Assembly (NCBI RefSeq): GCF_001654495.1
Contig: NZ_CP015849.1
Location: 4,873,501 to 4,937,500, forward strand
Length of the DNA stretch: 64,000 nucleotides
Direction: 5' to 3'
Source of the DNA: Streptomyces sp. SAT1
GTDB lineage: Bacteria; Actinomycetota; Actinomycetes; Streptomycetales; Streptomycetaceae
The translations under genes were made by a program, and so were the position numbers. The stretch's first letter is position 1, and each line of letters opens with the position of its first letter. The notes under the pieces were generated by a model. That model was not told the origin of the DNA. It worked only from the letters and a program-made list of their open reading frames with translations, and did not search any database. Below, in pieces: positions 8,264 to 16,367 of the stretch.

Positions 8264-8279
8264 AGTGGTCTAGTCCACA
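8264..8279. promoter_or_regulatory. Orphan DasR-responsive element (dre-like)
   Basis: AGTGGTCTAGTCCACA has 7-bp arms (TGTGGACT/AGTCCACA type symmetry) around a TGGTCTAG core and matches the DasR consensus as well as the nagB site. It is 133 bp past the end of the TetR gene and 353 bp before the kinase gene. What it controls is not apparent. Confidence 0.65.
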
Positions 8280-8618
8280 ATCGAGGGGGATCCCGGACGC
8301 GGACCGCGCGACCCGTCCGTGCACACGAGGTGAACACACGAACCTCCGTTCTCCCCGCACAGGAGGACGGACCGAGGAACCGGTGCTCTCTGCCCTGACT
8401 GCTCCGGCTCCTCATCCTTCGGCCGACCGGGACCGCACACCCCACGGCCGATATTGCTCCGGGCTGCGGTGCCGGGAGGGCTGAGGGTCCCTCCCAGGCG
8501 CCGCGGCCCGCGGGTGTGTTCGGGCCCGGACCGGCGAACTCCTCCGCCCCGGCGCGAGCCCCTTCGCCCCGGCCCGCCTCGCCCCGCCGGGTGTTTCAGA
8601 ACCGTACAAACGCCCGGG

Positions 8619-8624
8619 TACGCT
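8619..8624 (+). promoter_or_regulatory. Putative -10 box for a leaderless kinase transcript
   Basis: TACGCT ends seven bases before the GTG at 8632, with a weak TTCAGA 18 bp upstream. No Shine-Dalgarno precedes the GTG. The layout predicts transcription starting at or near the start codon. Confidence 0.45.
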
Positions 8625-8631
8625 CGCAGGC

Positions 8632-10107
8632 GTGCCCTCCATGAACGAACTCGTACGCCAGCACACCGCCCTCGACGACTCCGATCTCGAATGGCTCCAT
8701 CTGCTGGTCTCGGAGTGGCAGCTGCTCTCCGACCTCTCCTTCGCCGACCTGGTGCTGTGGGTCCCGACGCTGGACGGCACCCGCTATGTGTCCGTCGCCC
8801 AGATGCGCCCCAACACCGGGCCGACCTCGTACCAGGACGACATGGTCGGCCACCTCGTGCCGCGCGGCCGCCGCCCGATGCTGGACGCGGCGCTCGACGA
8901 GGGGCGCATCGTCCGCGAGGGCGATCCGGAGTGGCGCGAGGAGGTGCCCGTGCGCGTCGAGTCCATCCCGGTGCGGCGCGAGGGGCGCGTCCTCGGTGTC
9001 ATCGCGCGCAACACCAACCTGCTCACCGTGCGCACCCCGAGCCGGCTCGAACTGACGTATCTCCAGAGCGCCTCCGATCTGGCCCAGATGATCGCCGCCG
9101 GTTCCTTTCCCTTCCCCGACCAGCAGGTCGACATGGACGCCTCGCCGCGCGTGGGGGACGGGCTGATCCGGCTGGACGCGGACGGTGTGGTCACCTACGC
9201 CTCGCCGAACGCGCTGTCCGCCTACCACCGCCTCGGTCTCGCCGCCGACCTCGTCGGCCACCACCTCGGCGAGGCCACCGCCGAACTCGCCCCGTCCCGC
9301 GCGCCGGTGGACGAGGCGCTGGTGAAACTGGCGAGCGGCTGGGCCCCGCGCGAGTTCGAGATCGAGGCCAGCGACGGGGTGATCCAGTTCCGGGCCATTC
9401 CGCTCAAACCCAAGGGCACCCGCATCGGTTCCCTGGTCCTGTGCCGCGACGTCACCGAACTGCGCCGCCGCGAACGCGAGTTGATTACCAAGGACGCGAC
9501 GATCCGGGAGATCCACCACCGGGTCAAGAACAATCTCCAGACGGTGGCGGCGCTGCTGCGGCTCCAGGCCCGGCGCATCGACTCCGAGCGCGGCCGGGAG
9601 GCCCTGGAGGAGGCGGTCCGCCGGGTCGGCTCGATCGCCATCGTGCATGAGACGCTGTCTCAGAACCTGGACGAACGGGTGGAGTTCGACGAGATCGCCG
9701 ACCGGGTGCTGGCGATGGTCGCCGAGATCTCGCCCGGCAAGGTCACCGGTCGGCGCAGCGGGCGGTTCGGGATCCTGGACGCCGAGGTCGCCACCCCGCT
9801 CTCGATGGTGCTGACCGAAGTCCTCCAGAACGCGCTGGAGCACGGGTTCCGCCAGGACGACACCGGCACCGTCGAGGTCTCCGCGGTCCGCGGCGGCAGC
9901 ACGCGCGAGGGCCGGCTGCTGGTGACGGTCCAGGACGACGGCGTGGGGCTGCCCGAGGGGTTCGACCCGCACCGTTCCGGAAATCTCGGTCTCCAGATCG
10001 TGCGCACCCTGGTCGAGGGCGAGTTGGGCGGCACCTTCGACATGGTCCCGGCCCCGGAGCGCGGCACGCGCGTCCTGCTCGACATCCCGGTGGGCACCGC
10101 CAAGTAG
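8632..10107 (+). CDS. pdtaS: PdtaS-like sensor histidine kinase (GAF-PAS-HisKA_2-HATPase)
   Basis: A 491-residue soluble kinase. An N-terminal GAF-like domain (about 1-160) and a PAS domain (about 175-280) precede a HisKA_2 dimerisation box with the phospho-accepting His in IREIHHRVKNNLQTVAALLR (H295/H296). The C-terminal ATPase shows N-box EVLQNALEHGF and G-box DDGVGLPEG. No membrane segments, so it should sense a cytosolic signal. The family partner is the ANTAR response regulator PdtaR, which is not in the window. In Mycobacterium tuberculosis pdtaS also adjoins whiB1, the wblE counterpart. Confidence 0.85.
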   Translation: MPSMNELVRQHTALDDSDLEWLHLLVSEWQLLSDLSFADLVLWVPTLDGTRYVSVAQMRPNTGPTSYQDDMVGHLVPRGRRPMLDAALDEGRIVREGDPEWREEVPVRVESIPVRREGRVLGVIARNTNLLTVRTPSRLELTYLQSASDLAQMIAAGSFPFPDQQVDMDASPRVGDGLIRLDADGVVTYASPNALSAYHRLGLAADLVGHHLGEATAELAPSRAPVDEALVKLASGWAPREFEIEASDGVIQFRAIPLKPKGTRIGSLVLCRDVTELRRRERELITKDATIREIHHRVKNNLQTVAALLRLQARRIDSERGREALEEAVRRVGSIAIVHETLSQNLDERVEFDEIADRVLAMVAEISPGKVTGRRSGRFGILDAEVATPLSMVLTEVLQNALEHGFRQDDTGTVEVSAVRGGSTREGRLLVTVQDDGVGLPEGFDPHRSGNLGLQIVRTLVEGELGGTFDMVPAPERGTRVLLDIPVGTAK

Positions 10108-10179
10108 GAGTCGTAGCCGTCACGGTGACGGCGTCCGGGTCCCCGGCACGGCGGTGCGGGTCCTCGGCGCAGCAAAGAG

Positions 10180-10203
10180 CCCCGGACCGTGATCGGTCCG
10201 GGG
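10180..10203. terminator. Bidirectional terminator between pdtaS and wblE
   Basis: A perfect 10-bp stem (CCCCGGACCG / CGGTCCGGGG) with a TGAT loop lies between the convergent genes, 73 bp after the kinase stop and 152 bp after the wblE stop. Confidence 0.75.
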
Positions 10204-10354
10204 CCAGTCGCTCGTTGCTGCCCCATCGGGTGGGGTACCCCTGCTCGAAGAGCTCGGGGAGCATCGGTGGTACTGCGCGCTGCGGCTCGGGTGCGGGGGA
10301 TGCGTACGCGCTGTACGCGCCGCCAAGCTCAGGCTGTCAGCGGGGTGGCTGTGG

Positions 10355-10612
10355 TCAGGCGGAGGCCTGACGGGCCCGGTTGCGAGCGGCGCGGCGCTTC
10401 ATCGCGCGGCGCTCGTCCTCGCTGAGACCACCCCAGACGCCGGAGTCCTGGCCGGACTCGAGCGCCCACTGCAGGCACTGCTCCATAACCGGGCAGCGAC
10501 GGCAGACGGCCTTGGCTTCCTCGATCTGCAGCAGCGCAGGACCGGTGTTGCCGATGGGGAAGAAGAGCTCGGGGTCTTCCTCGCGGCAAACGGCGTTGTG
10601 ACGCCAGTCCAT
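10355..10612 (-). CDS. wblE: WhiB-family iron-sulfur transcription regulator WblE
   Basis: An 85-residue WhiB-like protein, full length. The four cluster-binding cysteines are C9, C37, C40 and C46 (CxxC and CPVMEQC), the G[VI]WGG turn is at 58-62, and a basic DNA-binding tail ends the protein (MKRRAARNRARQ). The cysteine spacing is the same as in mycobacterial WhiB1, an NO-responsive protein that binds the housekeeping sigma factor. The ATG has AAGGAG nine bases upstream. It is monocistronic, ending at the shared terminator with the kinase gene. Confidence 0.93.
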   Translation of the reverse strand: MDWRHNAVCREEDPELFFPIGNTGPALLQIEEAKAVCRRCPVMEQCLQWALESGQDSGVWGGLSEDERRAMKRRAARNRARQASA

Positions 10613-10932
10613 GGCTGCTACCTCTCCTTGGTATTACGTGCAAGTTGCTTGTGAATGTGAACGCTTTCACGAATCCCTCAACAAGTGAAGGGCCGACCGT
10701 CAGGTTTCCCTGGCGTGGTCCTGTGGATTGAAGAGGGGTTCCGGCGATCTCCGGGGCCCGGTGTGTTGGGCCGTCCCGATCGCCATGTAGAGATTCGCAA
10801 ACCTCGGCGGCGGATACAACCCCTTCCGGAAACTTTTTTTGGATTCCTCGGTGTCGACTAGGTCACAGCCGTACTTCCATGGGGTGGATCCTGGCCTAAA
10901 CGTTCGAGTGAAAGGACTTTGGGCCCTTCCAC
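10613..10932. other. 320-bp gap: long wblE upstream region
   Basis: No gene with coding bias or ribosome site is seen. The region upstream of wblE is relatively AT-rich for this genome and holds a palindrome at 10657-10670, so it probably carries a long regulated leader and promoter for wblE. Confidence 0.5.
10657..10670. promoter_or_regulatory. Palindromic operator-like site upstream of wblE
   Basis: GTGAACGCTTTCAC (GTGAA/TTCAC arms, CGCT centre) sits 45 bp upstream of the wblE ATG. It resembles LacI- or WhiB/Crp-class operators but no specific regulator can be named. Confidence 0.4.
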
Positions 10933-11901
10933 TCACACAATCACACGCAGTGCACGGCGTACGCCTGTGAACGTTACGCTCGTACGCAGCCCCAGATGGT
11001 CACCGTCCATCTGGAGGGGGAGCGGAGCCTTCGAATGCAAGGTGAAGCTGCTCAGGTCGTGCAGTGACAGGGCGTGCCTGCCCTGCGGTCCGCGCTCGGG
11101 GGACGAAGTGAGCAACTGGGTGCCGTACCGGGCCACCGCTGCCGTGGACAGCCGGCTGAGTCCGAGCACGTCGAGGCCGGTGTCGAAGGACGCCCGGGGC
11201 GAGGTGTACATCGGGCGATTGCCCAGGTAGGTCCACGGCGAGGTGTTCGACACTATCGCCACCACCAGATCGGCGACCGGGTCCTCGCCGGGCCGCTCCA
11301 GGGTGATCGCGCCGTGCCGCCGGTTCGGCTCGCCGAAGAACTGGCGCAGCACCTGCCGTACGTACAGCGCGTGCGTCGACTTCTTGCCGCGCTCGCGCTG
11401 CTGTTCGACGCGTCCGACCACGCCCGCGTCGAAGCCCAGTCCGGCGTTGAAGGTGAACCAGCGCTCGGGGACCGCCGCGTCGTCGGTGCCCGGCGTCCCG
11501 GAGGCCAGTCCCAGCCCGACCGTGCGTTCGCTGCCCTCGCGCAGGGCGTCCAGGATCGCGCCGGTCGCCTCCACGGCGTCGTTGGGCAGCCCCAGGGCGC
11601 GGGCGAAGACATTGGTGGACCCGCCGGGCACCACCGCGAGGCGGGGCAGGCGCTCGGGGTCGGGGCCCCGGTGCAGCAGCCCGTTCACGACCTCGTTGAC
11701 GGTGCCGTCGCCGCCCAGGGAGACGACCAGGTCGATGTCCTCGCTGTCCGCCGCCTGCCGGCCCAGGTCGCGGGCGTGGCCGCGGTACTCGGTGGTGACC
11801 GCGTCCAGTTTCATCTCGCTGGCGAGCGCGTGGATCAGGACGTCGCGCGTACGTGCGCTTGTGGTGGTAGCCGCCGGATTGACCACGAGAAGTGCACGCA
11901 T
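10933..11901 (-). CDS. Diacylglycerol/sphingosine-kinase-fold lipid kinase
   Basis: A 322-residue member of the DagK/YegS family. The nucleotide-binding motif SLGGDGTVNEV is near residue 65, followed by AVVPGGSTNVFARALG near residue 90. The C-terminal beta-sandwich has the usual LQMDGDHLG segment. It probably phosphorylates diacylglycerol or a related membrane lipid using ATP, in the cytoplasm at the membrane face. The start at ATG 11901 gives a normal N-terminus (MRALLVVNPAA). No operon partner. Confidence 0.85.
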   Translation of the reverse strand: MRALLVVNPAATTTSARTRDVLIHALASEMKLDAVTTEYRGHARDLGRQAADSEDIDLVVSLGGDGTVNEVVNGLLHRGPDPERLPRLAVVPGGSTNVFARALGLPNDAVEATGAILDALREGSERTVGLGLASGTPGTDDAAVPERWFTFNAGLGFDAGVVGRVEQQRERGKKSTHALYVRQVLRQFFGEPNRRHGAITLERPGEDPVADLVVAIVSNTSPWTYLGNRPMYTSPRASFDTGLDVLGLSRLSTAAVARYGTQLLTSSPERGPQGRHALSLHDLSSFTLHSKAPLPLQMDGDHLGLRTSVTFTGVRRALRVIV

Positions 11902-12017
11902 GGTCAGCAGCGTACCTACTGAGGAGTACTCGGCCCAGGCCGAGGTAGGGATCGGGTAAGAGGGAAGGGCGTGAGCCTGGACACGGTCCGGTGCACGGCG
12001 CGGGCTACCCTTCTGGG

Positions 12018-12476
12018 GTGAGCAGCGAGCAGAACCCCTCCACCGGCACCACGGACGCCCCCTCCGGCCCGCGCCCGCGACGGCTGACCGCCGCGGCGGC
12101 GCTGTGCGCGCTGGAGGGCCTGGCCCTGCTCGCCGGCGGCGTCTGGATGCTGGTCCTCGGCCTCACGGGCGGGCACGACCGGCAGCAGGCCGTCACGGGC
12201 GGGATCACCGTCCTGGCGCTCGCGCTGCTGCCGCTGCTGGCGGCCCGCGGGCTGCTGCTGCGGCGCAGCTGGAGCCGGGGGCCCGCGCTCATCACCCAGA
12301 TCATGGCGCTGCCCGTCGCCTACAGCCTGCTCCAGGCCGACAGCGTGGCCGTCCCGGCGGGCGTCGCCCTCGCCGCCGTGGCCGTGGCGTCCCTGGTCCT
12401 GCTGGTCCACCCGGCGACGACCCGGGCCCTCGGCATCAGGGGACCGGGCCGTGCCCAGGAGACCGGCCAGCGGTAA
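12018..12476 (+). CDS. Small integral membrane protein of unknown function
   Basis: About 152 residues with four predicted membrane segments (around 22-45, 58-80, 88-106 and 112-130) after a polar N-terminus and a basic tail. I recognise no named family beyond conserved Streptomyces membrane proteins. GTG 12018 is chosen over an in-frame ATG 27 bases upstream because TACCCT (12006-12011) stands six bases before the GTG as a leaderless promoter and no ribosome site precedes either codon. It converges on sigH. Confidence 0.7.
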   Translation: MSSEQNPSTGTTDAPSGPRPRRLTAAAALCALEGLALLAGGVWMLVLGLTGGHDRQQAVTGGITVLALALLPLLAARGLLLRRSWSRGPALITQIMALPVAYSLLQADSVAVPAGVALAAVAVASLVLLVHPATTRALGIRGPGRAQETGQR

Positions 12477-12512
12477 CCGCGCGCCCCGGGGGGCCGCACC
12501 GGCGAGGTCCGG

Positions 12513-13712
12513 TCACTCCTCCACCAGCAGCTTCTCCCGGAGCTGGGCCAGCGTGCGGGCCAGCAGCCGCGAGACGTGCATCTGCGAGATGCCGACCTCC
12601 TGCGCGATCTGCGACTGGGTCATGTTGCCGAAGAAGCGCAGCAGCAGGATGCGCTTCTCACGCGGCGGGAGGTCCTCCAGCAGCGGCTTCAGCGACTCGC
12701 GGTACTCCACGCCCTCCAGCGCCTCGTCCTCGGCGCCGAGGGTGTCGGCGACCGCCGGGGACTCGTCGTCGGTGTCGGGGACGTCCAGGGACAGCGTGGA
12801 GTAGGCGTTGGCCGACTCCAGGCCCTCCAGGACCTCCTCCTCGGAGATGGCCAGCTTCTCGGCCAGCTCGTGCACCGTGGGGGAGCGGCCGTGCAGCTGG
12901 GACAGCTCGGCCGTCGCCGTGGTGAGCGAGAGCCGCAGCTCCTGGAGCCGGCGCGGCACGCGCACCGCCCAGCCCTTGTCCCGGAAGTGCCGTTTGATCT
13001 CGCCGACGACCGTCGGGGTCGCGTACGTGGAGAACTCCACGCCGCGGTCCGGGTCGAACCGGTCGACCGACTTGATCAGTCCGATCGTGGCGACCTGGGT
13101 GAGGTCGTCCAGCGGCTCGCCGCGGTTGCGGAAGCGGCGCGCGAGGTGCTCGACGAGGGGCAGGTGCATCCGGACCAGCTGGTTGCGCAGCTCCGCGTAC
13201 TGCGGGCTGCCGTCCGGCAGCGCGCGCAGCTCGACGAACATCGCGCGTGCGCCGCTGCGGTCGTGCGGGTCGTGCTGCGCGCCGCGCACGCGCGGGGCGC
13301 TCTGCGCGGTGTCCTCGGAGTCCCGCTCGTGCTCGCTCATCGTCCCGCCCGTCGCCCTTCCCCGAGCCCTTGCCTCCTCTCCCGCCCTCGGCCGCTGCGA
13401 CCGGGCGGACCGGGCGGACGGGTCCCCGCGCCCGTCGGCGGTGTCGCCCCGCGCGGCGCCGTCCCGCTCCCGGGGCTCCGCGCCCAGGGCACCGGACTCC
13501 GCGGTGTCGTCCTCCGGATGCGGCCTGGCCTGCTCGGGGATGCCGTCGATGCCGCCCGCCGGCCGTGCGGGCTCCGCCGGAGCGCCCTGGACACCCTGGA
13601 CGCTCCTGTTGGGCTTTCCGGCCGCGTCGGCGCGAGGCGGGGTCCCGCCCTCGGTCGGCAGCTCCCGTGTGCCGCGTTCTTCGTCCCGCACCGGCCCGTC
13701 CCCGTTCCTCAC
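12513..13712 (-). CDS. sigH: Stress-response RNA polymerase sigma factor SigH (SigB/SigF family)
   Basis: The C-terminal 275 residues are a complete SigB-type factor: region 2 (LTQVATIGLIKSVDRFDPDR, FSTYATPTVVGEIKRHFRDK), region 3 (LSQLHGRSPTVHELAEKL) and region 4 HTH (MTQSQIAQEVGISQMHVSRL). The chosen GTG at 13712 overlaps the anti-sigma stop as GTGA and gives 399 residues with a 124-residue disordered, charged N-terminal extension. An internal ATG at 13340 would give the 275-residue core. S. coelicolor SigH is known to occur in several sizes through alternative starts and processing, so both may be used. It acts in osmotic stress and sporulation. Confidence 0.88.
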   Translation of the reverse strand: MRNGDGPVRDEERGTRELPTEGGTPPRADAAGKPNRSVQGVQGAPAEPARPAGGIDGIPEQARPHPEDDTAESGALGAEPRERDGAARGDTADGRGDPSARSARSQRPRAGEEARARGRATGGTMSEHERDSEDTAQSAPRVRGAQHDPHDRSGARAMFVELRALPDGSPQYAELRNQLVRMHLPLVEHLARRFRNRGEPLDDLTQVATIGLIKSVDRFDPDRGVEFSTYATPTVVGEIKRHFRDKGWAVRVPRRLQELRLSLTTATAELSQLHGRSPTVHELAEKLAISEEEVLEGLESANAYSTLSLDVPDTDDESPAVADTLGAEDEALEGVEYRESLKPLLEDLPPREKRILLLRFFGNMTQSQIAQEVGISQMHVSRLLARTLAQLREKLLVEE

Positions 13713-14125
13713 GCCGGCCCGGGTCCCGCGCCGCGCTGTTTGTAGAGGCTGATCGAAACGGTCTTGTCCTCGTCCACGGCGGAGGAGACCTTGCCCGCCA
13801 GGGCCGACAGGACGGTCCAGGCGAAGGTGTCCCGCGAGGGGGCGTGACCGTCCGTGGTCGGGGCCGAGACGGTGACCTCCAGCGAGTCGTCGACCAGCCG
13901 GAAGACGCAGCTGAGCACCGAGCCGGGCACGGCCTGCTGGAGCAGGATCGCGCAGGCCTCGTCCACCGCGATGCGCAGGTCCTCGATCTCGTCGAGGGTG
14001 AAGTCCAAACGGGCCGCCAGGCCGGCCGTGGCCGTCCGCAGCACCGACAGGTAGGCACCCGCAGCCGGCAGCCGGACTTCCACGAAGTCCTGGTTCGCCG
14101 CGGGCTCGCCTGCGATCTGGGACAC
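13709..14125 (-). CDS. rshA: Anti-sigma factor RshA, serine-kinase (RsbW-like) fold
   Basis: A 138-residue HATPase-fold anti-sigma factor. The N-box (DLRIAVDEACAILL) lies near residue 52. It would bind SigH and hold it inactive, released by an anti-anti-sigma not present here. GTG 14125 is preferred because GGAGG stands five bases before it. An in-frame TTG 12 bases upstream would start inside that ribosome site. The stop overlaps the sigH GTG, coupling inhibitor and target in roughly equal amounts. Confidence 0.87.
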   Translation of the reverse strand: MSQIAGEPAANQDFVEVRLPAAGAYLSVLRTATAGLAARLDFTLDEIEDLRIAVDEACAILLQQAVPGSVLSCVFRLVDDSLEVTVSAPTTDGHAPSRDTFAWTVLSALAGKVSSAVDEDKTVSISLYKQRGAGPGPA

Positions 14126-14251
14126 CCTCACCTCCAAGGTGGTACAAGCTCTCTAGGGCCGAGGGTCGCCCCCCGGGGCACACGATTCATGGTCCAGCGG
14201 TGACGCTACCGCGCTCACGCCACTCGTGTTCCGGGACCCCGACCCCTTCCT

Positions 14252-14266
14252 GTCACTCATAGTAAA
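14252..14266. promoter_or_regulatory. BldD-box-like sequence upstream of rshA-sigH
   Basis: GTCACTCATAGTAAA matches the published BldD consensus NTNACNC(A/T)GNGTNAN at every fixed position but one. On the sigH strand it overlaps a TACTAT hexamer that could be a -10 box. BldD is known to repress a sigH promoter in S. coelicolor, so the site fits the locus. Confidence 0.55.
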
Positions 14267-14333
14267 CCTACGGATACGCTCCGTGGCTAGGGGTTGGGCG
14301 GATCCAAATAGGAACAACGCGCGCCGGGTTGAC

Positions 14334-14359
14334 GTACCCACACGTCAGACGGTCGAACC
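14334..14359 (-). promoter_or_regulatory. SigB/SigH-type promoter of the rshA-sigH operon
   Basis: On the minus strand GGTT (14359-14356) and GGGTAC (14339-14334) are 16 bp apart, matching the stress-sigma consensus GNNT-N14-16-GGGTAY. It lies about 210 bp before rshA, implying positive autoregulation by the SigB/SigH group. Confidence 0.6.
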
Positions 14360-14373
14360 GTCGGGAAACCCGG

Positions 14374-14634
14374 TCACACCAGGACGTGGTCCACGAAGCA
14401 CCAGCGCCAGTCCTCCCCGGGCTCGAAGGTCCGCATCACCGGGTGCCCGGTGTCCTTGTGGTGCGTCGTGGCGTGCTGGCCCGGCGACGAGTCGCAGCAT
14501 CCCACGTGGCCACAGGTCAGGCAGAGCCGCAACTGCACCGGGTGTGTGCCGTCCCGCAGGCACTCCGGGCACGTCTCGCTTCGGGGCTCGGGCTCCGGAT
14601 ACGGCAGCGCGTCGGCGTGCGTGCACTGTTTCAT
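14374..14634 (-). CDS. UBP-type zinc-finger protein
   Basis: An 86-residue protein consisting of one ZnF-UBP domain. Zinc ligands are spaced as C4/H6, CPEC (22-25), CLTCGHVGCC (38-47) and a His-rich segment (HATTHHKDTGHP). Bacterial stand-alone UBP fingers are of unknown function; ubiquitin-tail binding in eukaryotes is not expected here. The start ATG is 78 bp from the divergent antiporter gene. Such proteins often neighbour CPA1 antiporters in Streptomyces, so a link in ion or pH homeostasis is possible but unproven. Confidence 0.82.
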   Translation of the reverse strand: MKQCTHADALPYPEPEPRSETCPECLRDGTHPVQLRLCLTCGHVGCCDSSPGQHATTHHKDTGHPVMRTFEPGEDWRWCFVDHVLV

Positions 14635-14712
14635 GATTGCCAGATTACGACTTCCGCGCGGAGGACCGCGCGGAAAAGCCGGGCGGGACGACACGATGGG
14701 CGGGCGAGGACG

Positions 14713-16308
14713 ATGGACGTGATGCCGCTGCTTCTGCTGGTGGCGGGCAGCGCCGCGGTGGCCGGGGCCGCCCGGCGCACCCCGGTGCCGGCTCCGCTGC
14801 TGCTCGTCGCCGCAGGACTTGCGATCTCCTACGTGCCCGGCGTGCCGGACTACACGCTCGACCCGGAGGTGGTCCTGCCGCTGCTGCTGCCCCCGCTGCT
14901 GTACACGTCCGCGGCGGACAGCTCCTACCTGGACCTGCGGGCGCAGCTGAGACCGGTGGCCCTGCTCTCGGTCGGCTACGTGCTCTTCGCGACCTTCGTG
15001 GTCGGCTGGGCCGCCTACCGGATCGTGCCGGGGCTGCCGCTGACGGCCGCGCTGGTGCTGGGTGCCGTGGTGGCCCCGCCGGACGCGGTCGCGGCGACGG
15101 CGGTGGCCCGCCGCGTCGGGCTGCCCTCCCGGATCACCACCATCCTCCAGGGCGAGTCCCTGCTCAACGACGCCACCGCGATCACCGCCTACAAGGTGGC
15201 CCTCGCCGCGGCCGTCGGCGAGGGCGCGACCTGGTCGGGCGGGACGGAGGAGTTCCTCGTGGCGGCGGTCGGCGGGGTCGGCATCGGACTGGTGCTGATG
15301 GCACCGCTGCACTGGCTGCGCACCCACCTGAAGGAGGCGCTGCTCCAGAACACCCTCTCGCTGCTGATCCCGTTCGTCGCCTACGGCGTCGCCGAGCAGG
15401 TGCACGCCTCCGGTGTCCTCGCGGTGGTCACCGTCGCCCTCTACCTCGGCCACCGTGCCTGGGAGGTCGACTTCGCGACCCGCCTCCAGGAGGAGGCCGT
15501 GTGGAAGATGGTCGCCTTCGTCCTGGAGTCGGCGGTGTTCGCCCTCATCGGACTGCAACTGCCCGTCGTCCTGCGCGGCCTGGAGAAGTACTCCGGGGCC
15601 GAGGCCGCCTGGTACGCGATCGCCGTGTTCCTGGTGGTGGTGGCCGCCCGGTTCGTCTGGGTGTTCCCGGCGACGTTCCTGCCGAGGCTGCTGTCCCGGC
15701 GGGTGCGCGAGCGGGAGGAGAATCCCACCTGGAAGGGCGCGGTGATCACCTCCTGGGCCGGGATGCGGGGCGTGGTGTCCCTGGCCATCGCCTTCTCCGT
15801 CCCCCTCACGGTGCACGGCGGCGAGCCCTTCCCGCAGCGGAACCTGCTGCTCTTCCTGACCTTCACGACGGTCATCGGCACCCTGGTGGTGCAGGGCCTG
15901 ACCCTGCCGCCGCTCATCCACCTGCTGAAGTTCCCCGGCCCCGACCCGCAGGCCGCCACCCTCGCCGAGGCGAACGCCCAGGCCCAGGCGTCCCGGGTCG
16001 CCGAGGAACGCCTGGAGGAACTGCTCGCCGACGAGCGCAACGTCCTGCCGCCGCCCCTCGCCGACCGGCTCCGCTCGGTCCTGGAACGCCGCCGCAACGC
16101 CGTGTGGGAGCGCCTCGGCCAGACCAACCCGGTCACCGGTGAATCGGTCGACGACACCTACCGCAGGCTCTCCCGGGACATGATCGGCGCCGAGCGCGCC
16201 GTCTTCGTGCACCTGCGCGACGGCCGCTACATCGACGACGAGATGCTGCGCACCCTGCTGCGCAGGCTGGACCTGGAGGAGGCCGCCGCCTACCGGGAGG
16301 CCGCGTAG
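14713..16308 (+). CDS. Na+/H+ antiporter, CPA1 family
   Basis: A 531-residue NhaP-like exchanger. About twelve hydrophobic segments fill residues 1-400. The ion-binding core is seen as VVAPPDAVAATAVARRVGLP and GESLLNDATAI (the ND motif). A cytosolic C-terminal domain (about 410-531) rich in Glu, Arg and Ala follows. It should extrude Na+ in exchange for H+ at the plasma membrane. ATG 14713 has GAGGA five bases upstream, and upstream in-frame codons translate to non-membrane sequence. Confidence 0.9.
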   Translation: MDVMPLLLLVAGSAAVAGAARRTPVPAPLLLVAAGLAISYVPGVPDYTLDPEVVLPLLLPPLLYTSAADSSYLDLRAQLRPVALLSVGYVLFATFVVGWAAYRIVPGLPLTAALVLGAVVAPPDAVAATAVARRVGLPSRITTILQGESLLNDATAITAYKVALAAAVGEGATWSGGTEEFLVAAVGGVGIGLVLMAPLHWLRTHLKEALLQNTLSLLIPFVAYGVAEQVHASGVLAVVTVALYLGHRAWEVDFATRLQEEAVWKMVAFVLESAVFALIGLQLPVVLRGLEKYSGAEAAWYAIAVFLVVVAARFVWVFPATFLPRLLSRRVREREENPTWKGAVITSWAGMRGVVSLAIAFSVPLTVHGGEPFPQRNLLLFLTFTTVIGTLVVQGLTLPPLIHLLKFPGPDPQAATLAEANAQAQASRVAEERLEELLADERNVLPPPLADRLRSVLERRRNAVWERLGQTNPVTGESVDDTYRRLSRDMIGAERAVFVHLRDGRYIDDEMLRTLLRRLDLEEAAAYREAA

Positions 16309-16367
16309 CGGCGGGGAGAGTTCCCTGGGGCGGTGCCCTGGTTGCCCCGGTGCGACCGGCCGCTCCG

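Larger units (their letters stand above)
8132..8631. other. 500-bp gap with an orphan DasR-type site, no convincing gene
   Basis: The gap carries a DasR-type element at 8264-8279 and the leaderless promoter of the following kinase. A 33-codon frame from GTG 8383 to 8484 has GAGGAA only three bases before it and AGGAGG 16 bases before it. Neither spacing is good, so it is not called as a gene. Confidence 0.5.

Noticed and set aside
8168-8484. Short open frames in the gap around the orphan DasR site
   Set aside because: No suitably spaced ribosome site and composition like non-coding frames; kept only as a weak possibility in the finding.
10700-10936. 78-codon minus-strand frame in the wblE upstream region
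   Set aside because: It sits in AT-rich upstream DNA without a ribosome site and overlaps the end of the lipid-kinase gene; wblE leader is a better reading.
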